Below are positions 1-6,750 of a stretch of 7,368 bases of DNA, piece after piece. Under the pieces are notes generated by a model. The model was given only the letters and a program-made list of their open reading frames with translations, searched no databases and was not told the origin of the DNA. Position 1 is the stretch's first letter. Every line of letters starts with the position of its first letter. Made by a program: the position numbers and the translations under genes. Source of the DNA: an uncultured Acidimicrobiaceae bacterium (GTDB taxonomy: Bacteria > Actinomycetota > Acidimicrobiia > Acidimicrobiales > MedAcidi-G1); contig CAJXIS010000099.1 in assembly GCA_913054115.1 (NCBI GenBank), forward strand, positions 1 through 7,368, read 5' to 3'.

Positions 1-1128
1 GGCCTCCTCGTTCGAGGCGGGGTCGTCCTTGCCCGTGTACACGGTCCGGCTGGTGACCTCGTCGAAGTCGTCGGGTCCCAGCGGGCAGGCCCGCCAGAAG
101 GCCGCCTCGACCAACTCGGCCTTGGCATCGACGTCGAGGCCGGTCAGGCCGATGGCGAGGTCGGTGCGGTAGCCGCCGAGCCGGTTCATCGAGACCTTGA
201 GGGTGGGCGGCGGCGGTTCGCCCCTCGTGTCGCTGATCCGGACCCGGTCGGGCGCCTCCTGTTCGAGGCGGATGGTGTCGAACCTGGCCGTCACGTCGGG
301 GCCGAGGTAGCCGGGGGCGCCGATCTCGTAGAGCAGTTGCGAGGTGATCGTGCCGACGGTGACGGCGCCGCCCGTGCCGTCGTGCTTGCCGATCACCACG
401 GAGCCGTCGGCGGCGATTTCTGCCCACGGGAACCCCGCCCGCTCGAGGCCGGGGATCTCTGTGAAGAACGAGTAGTTGCCGCCGGTGGCCTGGGTGCCGC
501 ACTCGATGACGTGCCCGGCGACGACGGCGCCGGCGAGGGCGTCCCAGTCGTCGCGTGCCCAGCCGTGGTGCCATGCGGCCGGACCGCAGACCACGGCGGC
601 GTCGGTGGTGCGGCCGGTGACCACGATGTCGGCGCCGCGCTCGAGTGCATCGACGATGCCCCAGCAGCCGAAGTAGGCGTTGGCGCTGATGAAGCGACCG
701 GGGTCGGTCAGGGGCTCGCCGGTGACGAGGTCGGGGAGGTCGATGCCGGCGGCGAGCAGGTCGTCGAGTCGGGGGAGCAGGTCGTCGCCGTCGACGTAGG
801 CGATTGTGGGGGCCAGACCCAACCTGTCGGCGACCTCGGCGACGGCCTCGGCGCAGCCGGCAGGGTCGAGTCCGCCGGCGTTGGCCACGACCCGGATGCC
901 CCGGTCGAGGCAGGTACCCATCACCTGCTCCATCTGGCGGACGAAGCTGCGGGCATAGCCGCCGCCGGGACGCTTGGCCTGCGTACGGGCGAGGATCAGC
1001 ATCGTGAGCTCGGCCAGCCAGTCGCCGGTGAGCACGTCGATCGGGCCGTCCTCGACCATCTCGGCAGCAGCCGAGAGCCGGTCGCCGTAGAAGCCCGAAC
1101 AGTTGGCGATGCGGACCGGGTCGCTCAT
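1..1128 (-). CDS. AtuA-like DUF1446 protein (acyclic terpene utilization family), partial
   Basis: This is the N-terminal 376 residues of a protein whose 3' end lies beyond the left edge. The ATG at 1126-1128 follows a GAGG Shine-Dalgarno (1136-1139) at 7-nt spacing and overlaps the stop of the biotin carboxylase gene as ATGA. The protein opens with a nucleotide-fold-like stretch (VRIANCSGFYGDR, residues 5-17). It then shows landmarks I associate with the DUF1446/AtuA family: VVANAGGLDPAG (80-91), the VVTGRTTDAAVVCGPAAWHHGW segment (169-190) and GHVIECGTQATGGNYS (205-220). Family members are usually about 450-600 residues, so a good part is missing. AtuA takes its name from the Pseudomonas citronellol/geraniol utilization cluster, but its biochemical role there is, to my knowledge, unresolved. 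Here it is the third gene of a carboxylase operon, which supports a role in processing the carboxylated or hydrated acyl-CoA. That role is inference. The family call is firm; the exact pathway is not. Confidence 0.88.
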   Translation of the reverse strand, partial: MSDPVRIANCSGFYGDRLSAAAEMVEDGPIDVLTGDWLAELTMLILARTQAKRPGGGYARSFVRQMEQVMGTCLDRGIRVVANAGGLDPAGCAEAVAEVADRLGLAPTIAYVDGDDLLPRLDDLLAAGIDLPDLVTGEPLTDPGRFISANAYFGCWGIVDALERGADIVVTGRTTDAAVVCGPAAWHHGWARDDWDALAGAVVAGHVIECGTQATGGNYSFFTEIPGLERAGFPWAEIAADGSVVIGKHDGTGGAVTVGTITSQLLYEIGAPGYLGPDVTARFDTIRLEQEAPDRVRISDTRGEPPPPTLKVSMNRLGGYRTDLAIGLTGLDVDAKAELVEAAFWRACPLGPDDFDEVTSRTVYTGKDDPASNEEA

Positions 1129-3065
1129 GTGCTCGCCTCGCCATCAGGCTCGAGCACCATCAGGGCGGTGCCCTTCTCGACCTGCTGGCCGAGGGCGACG
1201 AGCACCTCGGTGATCGTGCCGTCCTCCGGGGCGCTGATGTGCTGCTCCATCTTCATGGCCTCCATGACCACGAGTGTCTCACCGGCGGCGACCCGGTCGC
1301 CCGGTCCGGCGCGAAGTTCGAGGATGACGCCGGGCATCGGGGCGACGAGGCCGCCGTGGACCTCCTCGGTGCCGGGAACGGTGAACCGGGGGATGATCCC
1401 GAACCCGACGGTTCCAGAAGGCACCTGGACCCAGATGCGGCCGTCGGCCCGGGTGACCCGATTGACCGAGCGCCGGCCGTCGACCTCGACGTCGATGTCG
1501 TGTGCGGACCAGCGGTGCAGGCGGACGGACGAGGTGCCGTTGACCGTGAAGCTCCCGTCGCGCTCGGCCCGGTAGCCGACCTCGACCTCGTCGTCGCCGT
1601 GCGTGAAGGCGACCCGCTCGTCGGGGAGCCGGGAGTTGCGCCAGACGGCGGGAGCGTGCGCCAGGACGCCGGCATCGGCCCGGTTGCGTCCCAGCAGCCA
1701 GAGGGCGGCAACGACGGCTGCCCGATCCACCTCGTCCGGTGAGCGGGGCGCCGACGGGGCGGGGGCATGTCGTTCGATGAAGTCGGTCGTGGTGTCGCCG
1801 GCCAGGAACGCCTTGTGGCGCAACGTGGCGACCAGGAAGTCGCGGTTGGTGGTGACGCCCCCGAGGTGCAGGCGTTCAAGGGCGAGAGCCAGCCGGCCGG
1901 CCGCCTCGGAGCGGGTCGGGCCGTGGGCCACGACCTTGGCCAGCATCGGGTCGAAGTCGACGGTGACGCGTGAGCCCTGCTCGACGCCGCTGTCCCAGCG
2001 GACCGCAGGCTCGTCGGCCGGTTCGAAGGCGTGGAGGGTGCCGGTGGCCGGGAGGAAGCCGTGGGCGGGGTCCTCGGCGTAGAGGCGGGCCTCGATGGCG
2101 TGGCCGGTGGAGGTCAGGTCGTCCTGCGACCAGCCCAGTGGTTCGCCGGCGGCCACCCGGAGCTGCTCGCGCACCAGGTCGATTCCGGTCACCTCCTCGG
2201 TGACGGGGTGCTCCACCTGGAGGCGGGTGTTGACCTCGAGGAAGAAGAACTCGCCGGTGTCGTCGTCGACGAGGAACTCGACGGTACCGGCCGAGCAGTA
2301 GCCGATGCCGCCGGCCAGTCGGAGCGCCGCCTCTGCCATGGCGGCCCGGAGGGCATCGTCGGCGAAGGGCGACGGCGACTCCTCGATGACCTTCTGGTGG
2401 CGGCGCTGGATCGAGCACTCGCGTTCGCCGAGGTGGACGAGCCCGCCGTGGGCATCGCCGAGGATCTGGATTTCGAGGTGGCGGGAGTGGGCGATGTAGC
2501 GCTCGAGGAAGACCCGGTCGTCGCCGAAGGCGCCCAGTGCCTCGCGCTGTGCCGAGGCGACCGCCTCGTCGAGGTGGTCGGCGGATTCGACGAGGTGCAT
2601 GCCCTTGCCGCCGCCACCGGCCACCGCCTTCACGAGCAGCGGATAGCCGACCGATCCACCGTCGGAAGGGTCGGCGGAGGAGGGGAGGGTGGGCACACCG
2701 GCGGCCTCGGCCGCGGCCTTGGCCGCCAGCTTGTCGCCCATCGTGCGGACGACGTCGGCTGGGGGACCGACCCACGTGAGGCCGGCGGCCTCTACGGCCT
2801 CGGCGAAGTCGGCGTTCTCGGCGAGGAAGCCGTAGCCGGGGTGGATCGCGTCGGCGCCGGTGGCGAGGGCGGCGGCGATGACCGCCGCCCCGTCGAGGTA
2901 CCCGCCGGGCAGCCGGACGGCCTCGTCGGCGTCGGCCACGAACGGGGCGTCGGCATCGGCGTCGGCGAAAACGGCGACGCAGCGCAGGCCCATGGACCGG
3001 GCGGTGCGGAACACCCGTCGGGCGATCTCGCCCCGGTTGGCGACGAGCACCGCGGTGACGCTCAC
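1125..3065 (-). CDS. Biotin-dependent acyl-CoA carboxylase, biotin carboxylase/BCCP subunit (MccA/AtuF type)
   Basis: A 646-residue subunit that carboxylates its own biotin using ATP and bicarbonate and passes CO2 to the carboxyltransferase encoded just upstream. Visible domains are the biotin carboxylase N-domain (about 1-110, VLVANRGEIARRV, HPGYGFLAEN at 75-84), ATP-grasp (about 113-320, glycine-rich AGGGGKGM at 149-156), BC C-domain (about 325-430), a linker region and a biotinyl domain (about 570-641). Catalytic landmarks are present: EVNTRLQVEHPVTEE (277-291, with Glu277, Asn279, Arg281) and Arg356 in VRWDSG. The biotinylation motif EAMKMEQ has Lys605 as acceptor. Length fits MccA/AtuF (about 650). 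The reading frame stays open upstream to 3365, but family alignment begins at VANRGEIA. The GTG at 3063-3065 overlaps the preceding stop as GTGA, so I chose it. No catalytic residue I checked is missing. Confidence 0.95.
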   Translation of the reverse strand: MSVTAVLVANRGEIARRVFRTARSMGLRCVAVFADADADAPFVADADEAVRLPGGYLDGAAVIAAALATGADAIHPGYGFLAENADFAEAVEAAGLTWVGPPADVVRTMGDKLAAKAAAEAAGVPTLPSSADPSDGGSVGYPLLVKAVAGGGGKGMHLVESADHLDEAVASAQREALGAFGDDRVFLERYIAHSRHLEIQILGDAHGGLVHLGERECSIQRRHQKVIEESPSPFADDALRAAMAEAALRLAGGIGYCSAGTVEFLVDDDTGEFFFLEVNTRLQVEHPVTEEVTGIDLVREQLRVAAGEPLGWSQDDLTSTGHAIEARLYAEDPAHGFLPATGTLHAFEPADEPAVRWDSGVEQGSRVTVDFDPMLAKVVAHGPTRSEAAGRLALALERLHLGGVTTNRDFLVATLRHKAFLAGDTTTDFIERHAPAPSAPRSPDEVDRAAVVAALWLLGRNRADAGVLAHAPAVWRNSRLPDERVAFTHGDDEVEVGYRAERDGSFTVNGTSSVRLHRWSAHDIDVEVDGRRSVNRVTRADGRIWVQVPSGTVGFGIIPRFTVPGTEEVHGGLVAPMPGVILELRAGPGDRVAAGETLVVMEAMKMEQHISAPEDGTITEVLVALGQQVEKGTALMVLEPDGEAST

Positions 3066-4723
3066 AGCCGGAACACCCCGTAGTCGGTGGCGCCCTCGAT
3101 GGCCCGGTTGCGGACGACCGACAGGCACAGGCCGAGCACCGTGCGGGTGTCGCGCGGGTCGATGATGCCGTCGTCGCTGACGGCACCCGAGGCCACCAGG
3201 GCCAGCGAGTCGGCCTCCTGTCTCTCCTCGACCATGCGGACGATCTCGGCGTCGGCCTCCTCGTCGAAATCGAGCCCCTTGCGTGCGGCCTGGCCGCGGC
3301 GCACCAGCGACATGACGCCGGCGATCTGCTTCGGGCCCATGACGGCGACCTTGGCGGTCGGCCACAGGAACGTGAAGCGGTTGCCGTAGGCCCGGCCGGA
3401 CATGCCGTAGGTGCCGGCACCGTACGAGGAGCCGATGATCACGGTCAGGTGCGGCACCGTCGAGTTGGTGACGGCGTTGATCATCTGGGAGCCCTTCTTG
3501 ATGATCCCCTCCGATTCGAAGTCGCGGCCGACGACGAAGCCGGTGATGTTCTGGAGGAACAGCAGCGGGATGTCGCGCTGGTTGCAGAGCTGGATGAAGT
3601 GGGCGCCCTTCTCGGCCGACTCCGGGTAGATCACGCCGTTGTTGCCGAGGATGCCGATCGGATACCCGTGGATCGACGCCCAGCCGCAGACCATCGACGA
3701 GCCGTAGCGGGGTTTGAACTCCTCGAACCGCGAGCCGTCGACCGTGCGGGCGATCACGTCGCGGATGTCGAGGGGTTGGCGCAGGTCGCGGCTGACGAGC
3801 CCCAGCAGGTCCTCGGGGTCGTGGACCGGCGGATCAGGGGTGAAGCTCGGCGGCGGTCCCTCGTGGCACCAGTCGAGGTGCGAGACGACCTCCCGGCACA
3901 TGCGCAGGGCGTCCATCTCGTCCTCGGCCAGGTAGTCGGCCAGCCCGGACTCCTCGGCGTGCTTCTGGCCACCACCGAGCGTCTCGGCGTCGGAGTCCTC
4001 GCCGGTGGCCATCTTCACGAGGGGCGGTCCGGCGAGGAACACCTTGGACTGGTCCCTGATGAAGATGTTGTAGTCGGACATGCCGGGTTGGTAGGCGCCG
4101 CCGGCCGTGGACGAGCCGAACACGACGCACACGGTCGGGATGCGCATCTTCGAGAGCTCGATCATCTCGTAGAAGAAGCGGCCGGACTCGGCGAAGTGGT
4201 CGACCTTGGCCCGCTTGCTGCGGCCCTTGCTGTCCCGGCCGCCGTCGTCGGTCGAGACCCGCAGATCGGCGCCGGCCGATTCCACGAAGCTGATGTAGGG
4301 GATGCGGTTCTGGCGGGCGATCTCGATGGCCCGCATCCACTTCTTGGCGGCGTAGGGGGTGAGGGCGCCGCCAAGGACCGTGGGGTCGTTGGCGAGGATC
4401 ACGCATTCGGTGCCGGCGACCACGCCGATGCCGGCGAGCATTCCGCCGCCGACGGCGTAGTCGGTGCCGTAGCCGGCGAGGGGGCTGATCTCGAGGAACG
4501 GGCTGTCCGGGTCGAGCACGTTGGCGATGCGCTCGCGGACCGGCATCTTCGCTCGGGAGCGCAGGCGGGCCGTGGCCTCGGGGCCGCCGCCGGCTTCGGC
4601 CTCGTCGAGCAGTTCGTCGATGACCGCCAGCTGTTCGAGCAGGTCGGCCCGGTTCTGCCTGAACGCTTCGCTGGTCGGATCGATGGACGAGGGCAGGACG
4701 GGGGCGATCGAGGTGCGTGGCAC
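3062..4723 (-). CDS. Acyl-CoA carboxylase carboxyltransferase (beta) subunit, methylcrotonyl/geranyl-CoA type
   Basis: A 553-residue carboxyltransferase that moves CO2 from carboxybiotin to an acyl-CoA. The N-half crotonase-like domain contains the first oxyanion-hole segment GSSTAGGAYQPGMSD (203-217) and FLAGPPLVKMATGE (229-242). The C-half has ILGNNGVIYPESAEKGAHFI (358-377), FLQNITGFVVGRDFE (389-403) and the second segment GSSYGAGTYGMSGRAY (431-446). The protein ends with DDGIIDPRDTRTVLGL (517-532) and DYGVFRL. This pattern matches MccB/AtuC rather than propionyl-CoA AccD, and the length is close to the usual 535-540. One oddity is an extended basic loop (about 155-174, GGRDSKGRSKRAK) after SAGADL. 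The GTG start sits 6 nt after a -10 box, so translation is probably leaderless; no Shine-Dalgarno is seen. It is the first gene of the carboxylase operon. The substrate (3-methylcrotonyl-, geranyl- or another alpha,beta-unsaturated acyl-CoA) is undetermined. Confidence 0.93.
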   Translation of the reverse strand: MPRTSIAPVLPSSIDPTSEAFRQNRADLLEQLAVIDELLDEAEAGGGPEATARLRSRAKMPVRERIANVLDPDSPFLEISPLAGYGTDYAVGGGMLAGIGVVAGTECVILANDPTVLGGALTPYAAKKWMRAIEIARQNRIPYISFVESAGADLRVSTDDGGRDSKGRSKRAKVDHFAESGRFFYEMIELSKMRIPTVCVVFGSSTAGGAYQPGMSDYNIFIRDQSKVFLAGPPLVKMATGEDSDAETLGGGQKHAEESGLADYLAEDEMDALRMCREVVSHLDWCHEGPPPSFTPDPPVHDPEDLLGLVSRDLRQPLDIRDVIARTVDGSRFEEFKPRYGSSMVCGWASIHGYPIGILGNNGVIYPESAEKGAHFIQLCNQRDIPLLFLQNITGFVVGRDFESEGIIKKGSQMINAVTNSTVPHLTVIIGSSYGAGTYGMSGRAYGNRFTFLWPTAKVAVMGPKQIAGVMSLVRRGQAARKGLDFDEEADAEIVRMVEERQEADSLALVASGAVSDDGIIDPRDTRTVLGLCLSVVRNRAIEGATDYGVFRL

Positions 4724-4729
4724 GACCCA

Positions 4730-4760
4730 ATCGTAGGCACGGTAATCCTGTGCCTGTCAA
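4730..4760 (-). promoter_or_regulatory. Promoter of the carboxylase-atuA operon (leaderless start)
   Basis: Read on the minus strand, a perfect TTGACA (-35, 4755-4760) is followed after 19 nt by TACGAT (-10, 4730-4735). Six further nucleotides lead to the GTG start at 4723. Transcription would therefore begin at or next to the start codon, giving a leaderless mRNA, which is common in Actinobacteria with TANNNT -10 boxes. The 19-nt spacer is longer than the usual 17, which may mean weak basal or regulated activity. The boxes are seen directly; the start site is inferred. Confidence 0.65.
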
Positions 4761-4767
4761 ATTACCG
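4740..4767. promoter_or_regulatory. Operator-like inverted repeat over the -35 box
   Basis: A perfect 7-bp inverted repeat, CGGTAAT (4740-4746) - 14 nt - ATTACCG (4761-4767), brackets the -35 hexamer of the carboxylase promoter. It is interlocked with a second perfect 6-bp repeat, AGGCAC (4735-4740) - 9 nt - GTGCCT (4750-4755). The second repeat fills the -35/-10 spacer and touches both boxes. The 28-bp dyad has the size and position of a TetR- or GntR-type repressor site, which would block RNA polymerase. Such regulators commonly control acyl-CoA catabolic operons. No regulator gene lies in the window, so the protein that binds is unknown. Confidence 0.5.
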
Positions 4768-4808
4768 ATCGTCGGTGGGGGCTGGGAATGAGCCGGGAGA
4801 CCCGGGGG

Positions 4809-5351
4809 TCAGCTGATCGGGTTGGCCGCGGTCGGGGCCGACGGGCCCGAGTCGAGCACCACCTGGGTGGAGAACATCTTGTCCGTCAGTCGTTGGTTGT
4901 CGTCGTCCCAGAGGGGCCACAGGTAGTCGATGACCCAGAACACGCCAACCACGGAGTTGATGAGGGTCGGCACGAGGACCCGACCCACGCCGATGCCGCC
5001 ACCGGGCGCCTCGCCGGTGCCGATCCTGGTGAGGCGGGTGCCGGCCACGCGCTTGCCCGGCGTGGTGCCGGTGGCTCCCTGCCGGTAGCCGAACAGCCAG
5101 ACCTGCCAGACAAACCAGGCCAGCCCGCAGAGGCCGCCGAGGAGGATCATCGTGCCTCCCGCTGCGGGCTCGCCCTTGTCGCTCGCACTGGAGGCGGCAA
5201 CCAGCCCGATGAAGAACACGACGATCGGGACGATGCCGGCGACCAGGACCAGGAGCAGGTCGATGATCGCGCCCTGGGCACGTTTGCCGTAGCCGGCCGG
5301 CGTGTGGACGGCGACCGCCGCCTCGTTCGACGAGTCCTCGAAATACGACAT
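4809..5351 (-). CDS. Small RDD-domain membrane protein
   Basis: A 180-residue integral membrane protein of the RDD family. The hallmark arginine and first aspartate are seen in YGKRAQGAIIDLLL (Arg24, Asp31). A third acidic position lies near Asp149-Asp157 after the last membrane segment. Three hydrophobic segments are visible: about 28-52, 66-88 and 121-145. The cytoplasmic-loop motif GTTPGKRVAGTRL (95-107) matches the family's usual G-T-x-GK pattern. The ATG at 5349-5351 is preceded by GGGAGG (5358-5363) at 6-nt spacing. The frame continues 29 codons upstream, but those residues are not RDD-like. The gene stands alone, separated from the downstream carboxylase operon by that operon's own promoter and divergent from metY. 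RDD proteins have been linked to transport in a few cases, but no specific function can be assigned here. Confidence 0.88.
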   Translation of the reverse strand: MSYFEDSSNEAAVAVHTPAGYGKRAQGAIIDLLLVLVAGIVPIVVFFIGLVAASSASDKGEPAAGGTMILLGGLCGLAWFVWQVWLFGYRQGATGTTPGKRVAGTRLTRIGTGEAPGGGIGVGRVLVPTLINSVVGVFWVIDYLWPLWDDDNQRLTDKMFSTQVVLDSGPSAPTAANPIS

Positions 5352-5385
5352 GGCCGACCTCCCGGCGTGAATGACTTCCGCCCCG

Positions 5386-5391
5386 AGTATG
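5386..5391 (-). promoter_or_regulatory. Possible -10 box for the RDD gene
   Basis: On the minus strand CATACT lies 34 nt upstream of the RDD ATG, which would give a leader of roughly 28 nt containing the GGGAGG site. No convincing -35 hexamer is found at normal spacing, so this is tentative. Confidence 0.25.
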
Positions 5392-5451
5392 CCACGCACC
5401 TTCGGCCGCCTGCCGGAAAGGCCGGACCAGCGCCACAATGGCGGGGCTTCC

Positions 5452-5457
5452 TACACT
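5452..5457 (+). promoter_or_regulatory. -10 box for the metY unit (leaderless start)
   Basis: TACACT ends exactly 6 nt before the metY ATG at 5464, so transcription would start at the A of the ATG. No Shine-Dalgarno is present upstream of that ATG, which agrees with leaderless translation. The -35 area (about 5429-5434) has no good consensus but is covered by a perfect CGCCA-CAA-TGGCG inverted repeat (5431-5443). That repeat may be an activator or repressor site. Confidence 0.5.
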
Positions 5458-5463
5458 GCGGCA

Positions 5464-6750
5464 ATGGGAGAGCGCGAGTGGGGGTTCCGGACCCGGGCAC
5501 TGCATGCCGGCGCACGGCCCGATCCGACCACCGGCGCACGGGCCGTGCCGATCTACCAGACCACGAGCTTCGTGTTCGAGGACACCGCCGACGCCGCCGA
5601 CCTGTTCGCCCTCCAGAAGTACGGCACCATCTACACCCGCATCTCCAACCCCACCACGGCGGCGTTCGAGGAGCGCATGGCGAGCCTCGAGGGCGGGATC
5701 GGCGCCGTGGCAACGTCGAGCGGCCAGGCCGCCGAGTTCCTGACCGCCGCCGCACTCGCTGCCTCGGGCGACAACTTCGTGACGTCGTCGTCCCTCTACG
5801 GCGGCACCCACACGATGTTCGACGTCACGCTCGGCAGGTTCGGCATCGAGGCCCGCTTCGTCGACGGCGACGACCCGGAGGCATTCGCAGCGGCGATCGA
5901 CGATCACACCCGCTTCCTCTACACGGAGGTCATCGGCAACCCATCGGGCGCCGTCGCCGACCTGGCCGCCCTGGCCGACGTCGCCGGCGCCCACGACCTC
6001 CCGCTCGTCATCGACAGCACCTTCGCCACGCCGTACCTGTGCCGGCCGATGGAGCACGGTGCCGACATCGTCGTGCACTCGGCCACCAAGTTCATCGGCG
6101 GCCACGGCACCTCCATCGGCGGGGTGGTCATCGAATCGGGGCGCTTCGACTGGGGCTCGGGCCGGTTTCCGCAGATGACCGAGCCCACCCCCGGCTACAA
6201 CGACCTGCGCTTCTGGGAGAACTTCGGCGAGTTCGCCTTCTGCACGAAGCTACGGGCGGAACAGCTGCGCGACGTGGGCGCCTCGCTGTCGCCGTTCAAC
6301 GCCTTCCTCCTGCTGCAGGGACTCGAGACCCTGCCGCAGCGCATGGACGAACACGTCGCCAACGCCCAGCGGGTGGCCGAGTTCCTCGATGGCCACGACA
6401 GCGTCGACTGGGTGGCATACGCCGGCCTGCCCGACTCGCCATACCACGACCTGGCGCAGCGCTACCTGCCGAAGGGCCCGGGTGCGATCTTCACCTTCGG
6501 CGTTGCCGGCGGCCGGCAGGCGGGGGCCACGTTCATCGAGTCGCTCGTGCTGGTCAGCCACCTCGCCAACGTCGGCGACGCCCGCACGCTCGTCATCCAC
6601 CCCGGTTCGACCACCCACCAGCAGCTCTCCGACGAGGACCTCGAGGCCGGCGGAGTCACGCCCGAGATGGTCCGGCTGTCGGTCGGGCTCGAGGACGTCG
6701 ACGACATCCTGTGGGACCTCGACCGGGCACTCGGGGCATCGCGGTCGTGA
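5464..6750 (+). CDS. metY: O-acetylhomoserine sulfhydrylase (Cys/Met metabolism PLP enzyme, MetY type)
   Basis: A 428-residue PLP enzyme, probably cytosolic, expected to make homocysteine (or methionine) from O-acetylhomoserine and sulfide or a thiol. The PLP lysine is Lys209 in HSATKFIGGHGTSIGG (205-220). Other cofactor residues are Tyr57 and Arg59 in YTRISNPT (phosphate contact across the dimer), Tyr112 in SLYGGTHTMF (ring stacking) and Asp184 in VIDSTFATPYLCRP (pyridine nitrogen). The features separating MetY from MetB/MetC are its length (about 430) and LVSHLANVGDARTLVIHPGS (362-381) followed by TTHQQL. The start at 5464 fits the family's opening GFRTRALHAG. An in-frame ATG at 5371 would add 31 unrelated residues. 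The next gene overlaps by 4 bp. Methionine gamma-lyase is an alternative but is usually shorter (about 400). Confidence 0.9.
   Translation: MGEREWGFRTRALHAGARPDPTTGARAVPIYQTTSFVFEDTADAADLFALQKYGTIYTRISNPTTAAFEERMASLEGGIGAVATSSGQAAEFLTAAALAASGDNFVTSSSLYGGTHTMFDVTLGRFGIEARFVDGDDPEAFAAAIDDHTRFLYTEVIGNPSGAVADLAALADVAGAHDLPLVIDSTFATPYLCRPMEHGADIVVHSATKFIGGHGTSIGGVVIESGRFDWGSGRFPQMTEPTPGYNDLRFWENFGEFAFCTKLRAEQLRDVGASLSPFNAFLLLQGLETLPQRMDEHVANAQRVAEFLDGHDSVDWVAYAGLPDSPYHDLAQRYLPKGPGAIFTFGVAGGRQAGATFIESLVLVSHLANVGDARTLVIHPGSTTHQQLSDEDLEAGGVTPEMVRLSVGLEDVDDILWDLDRALGASRS

Noticed and set aside
337..1575. Plus-strand 412-codon open frame antisense to the AtuA-like gene and the biotinyl domain
   Set aside because: It crosses two real genes on the other strand and shows only Gly/Ala/Asp-rich composition.
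2940..2975. Repeated GCGTCGGCATCGGC-like stretch as a tandem repeat
   Set aside because: It encodes the alternating Ala-Asp run in the biotin carboxylase N-domain, where the family normally has a DADADA-like segment. No wider repeat structure was seen.
1876..3420. Minus-strand 514-codon open frame overlapping the biotin carboxylase
   Set aside because: Arg/Pro/Gly-rich translation in another frame of a gene with intact catalytic motifs; a GC-driven shadow.
4793..4810. CCGGG-AGA-CCCGG and GACCC-GG-GGGTC hairpins at the RDD stop, as a terminator
   Set aside because: The stems are only 5 bp, mutually exclusive and lack a T-run. Such GC palindromes are expected by chance at this base composition.
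3449..4816. Plus-strand 455-codon open frame antisense to the carboxyltransferase
   Set aside because: No recognisable motif and no Shine-Dalgarno. The opposite strand holds a complete, well-conserved carboxyltransferase.
5352..5463. SAM or other riboswitch ahead of metY
   Set aside because: The only good -10 box ends 6 nt before the ATG, so there is no 5' leader to fold. The 112-bp gap is shared with the divergent RDD gene and shows no aptamer-like conserved core.
4762..6105. Minus-strand 447-codon open frame antisense to metY
   Set aside because: It covers the metY promoter and the RDD gene in a different frame and has no family resemblance.
4788..6746. Long plus-strand open frame (about 650 codons) ahead of the CoA-binding gene in the same frame
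   Set aside because: It runs antisense to the RDD gene and out of frame with metY. The translation is Arg/Gly/His-rich low-complexity without domains, typical of shadow frames in GC-rich DNA. Only the part from 6747 matches a family.
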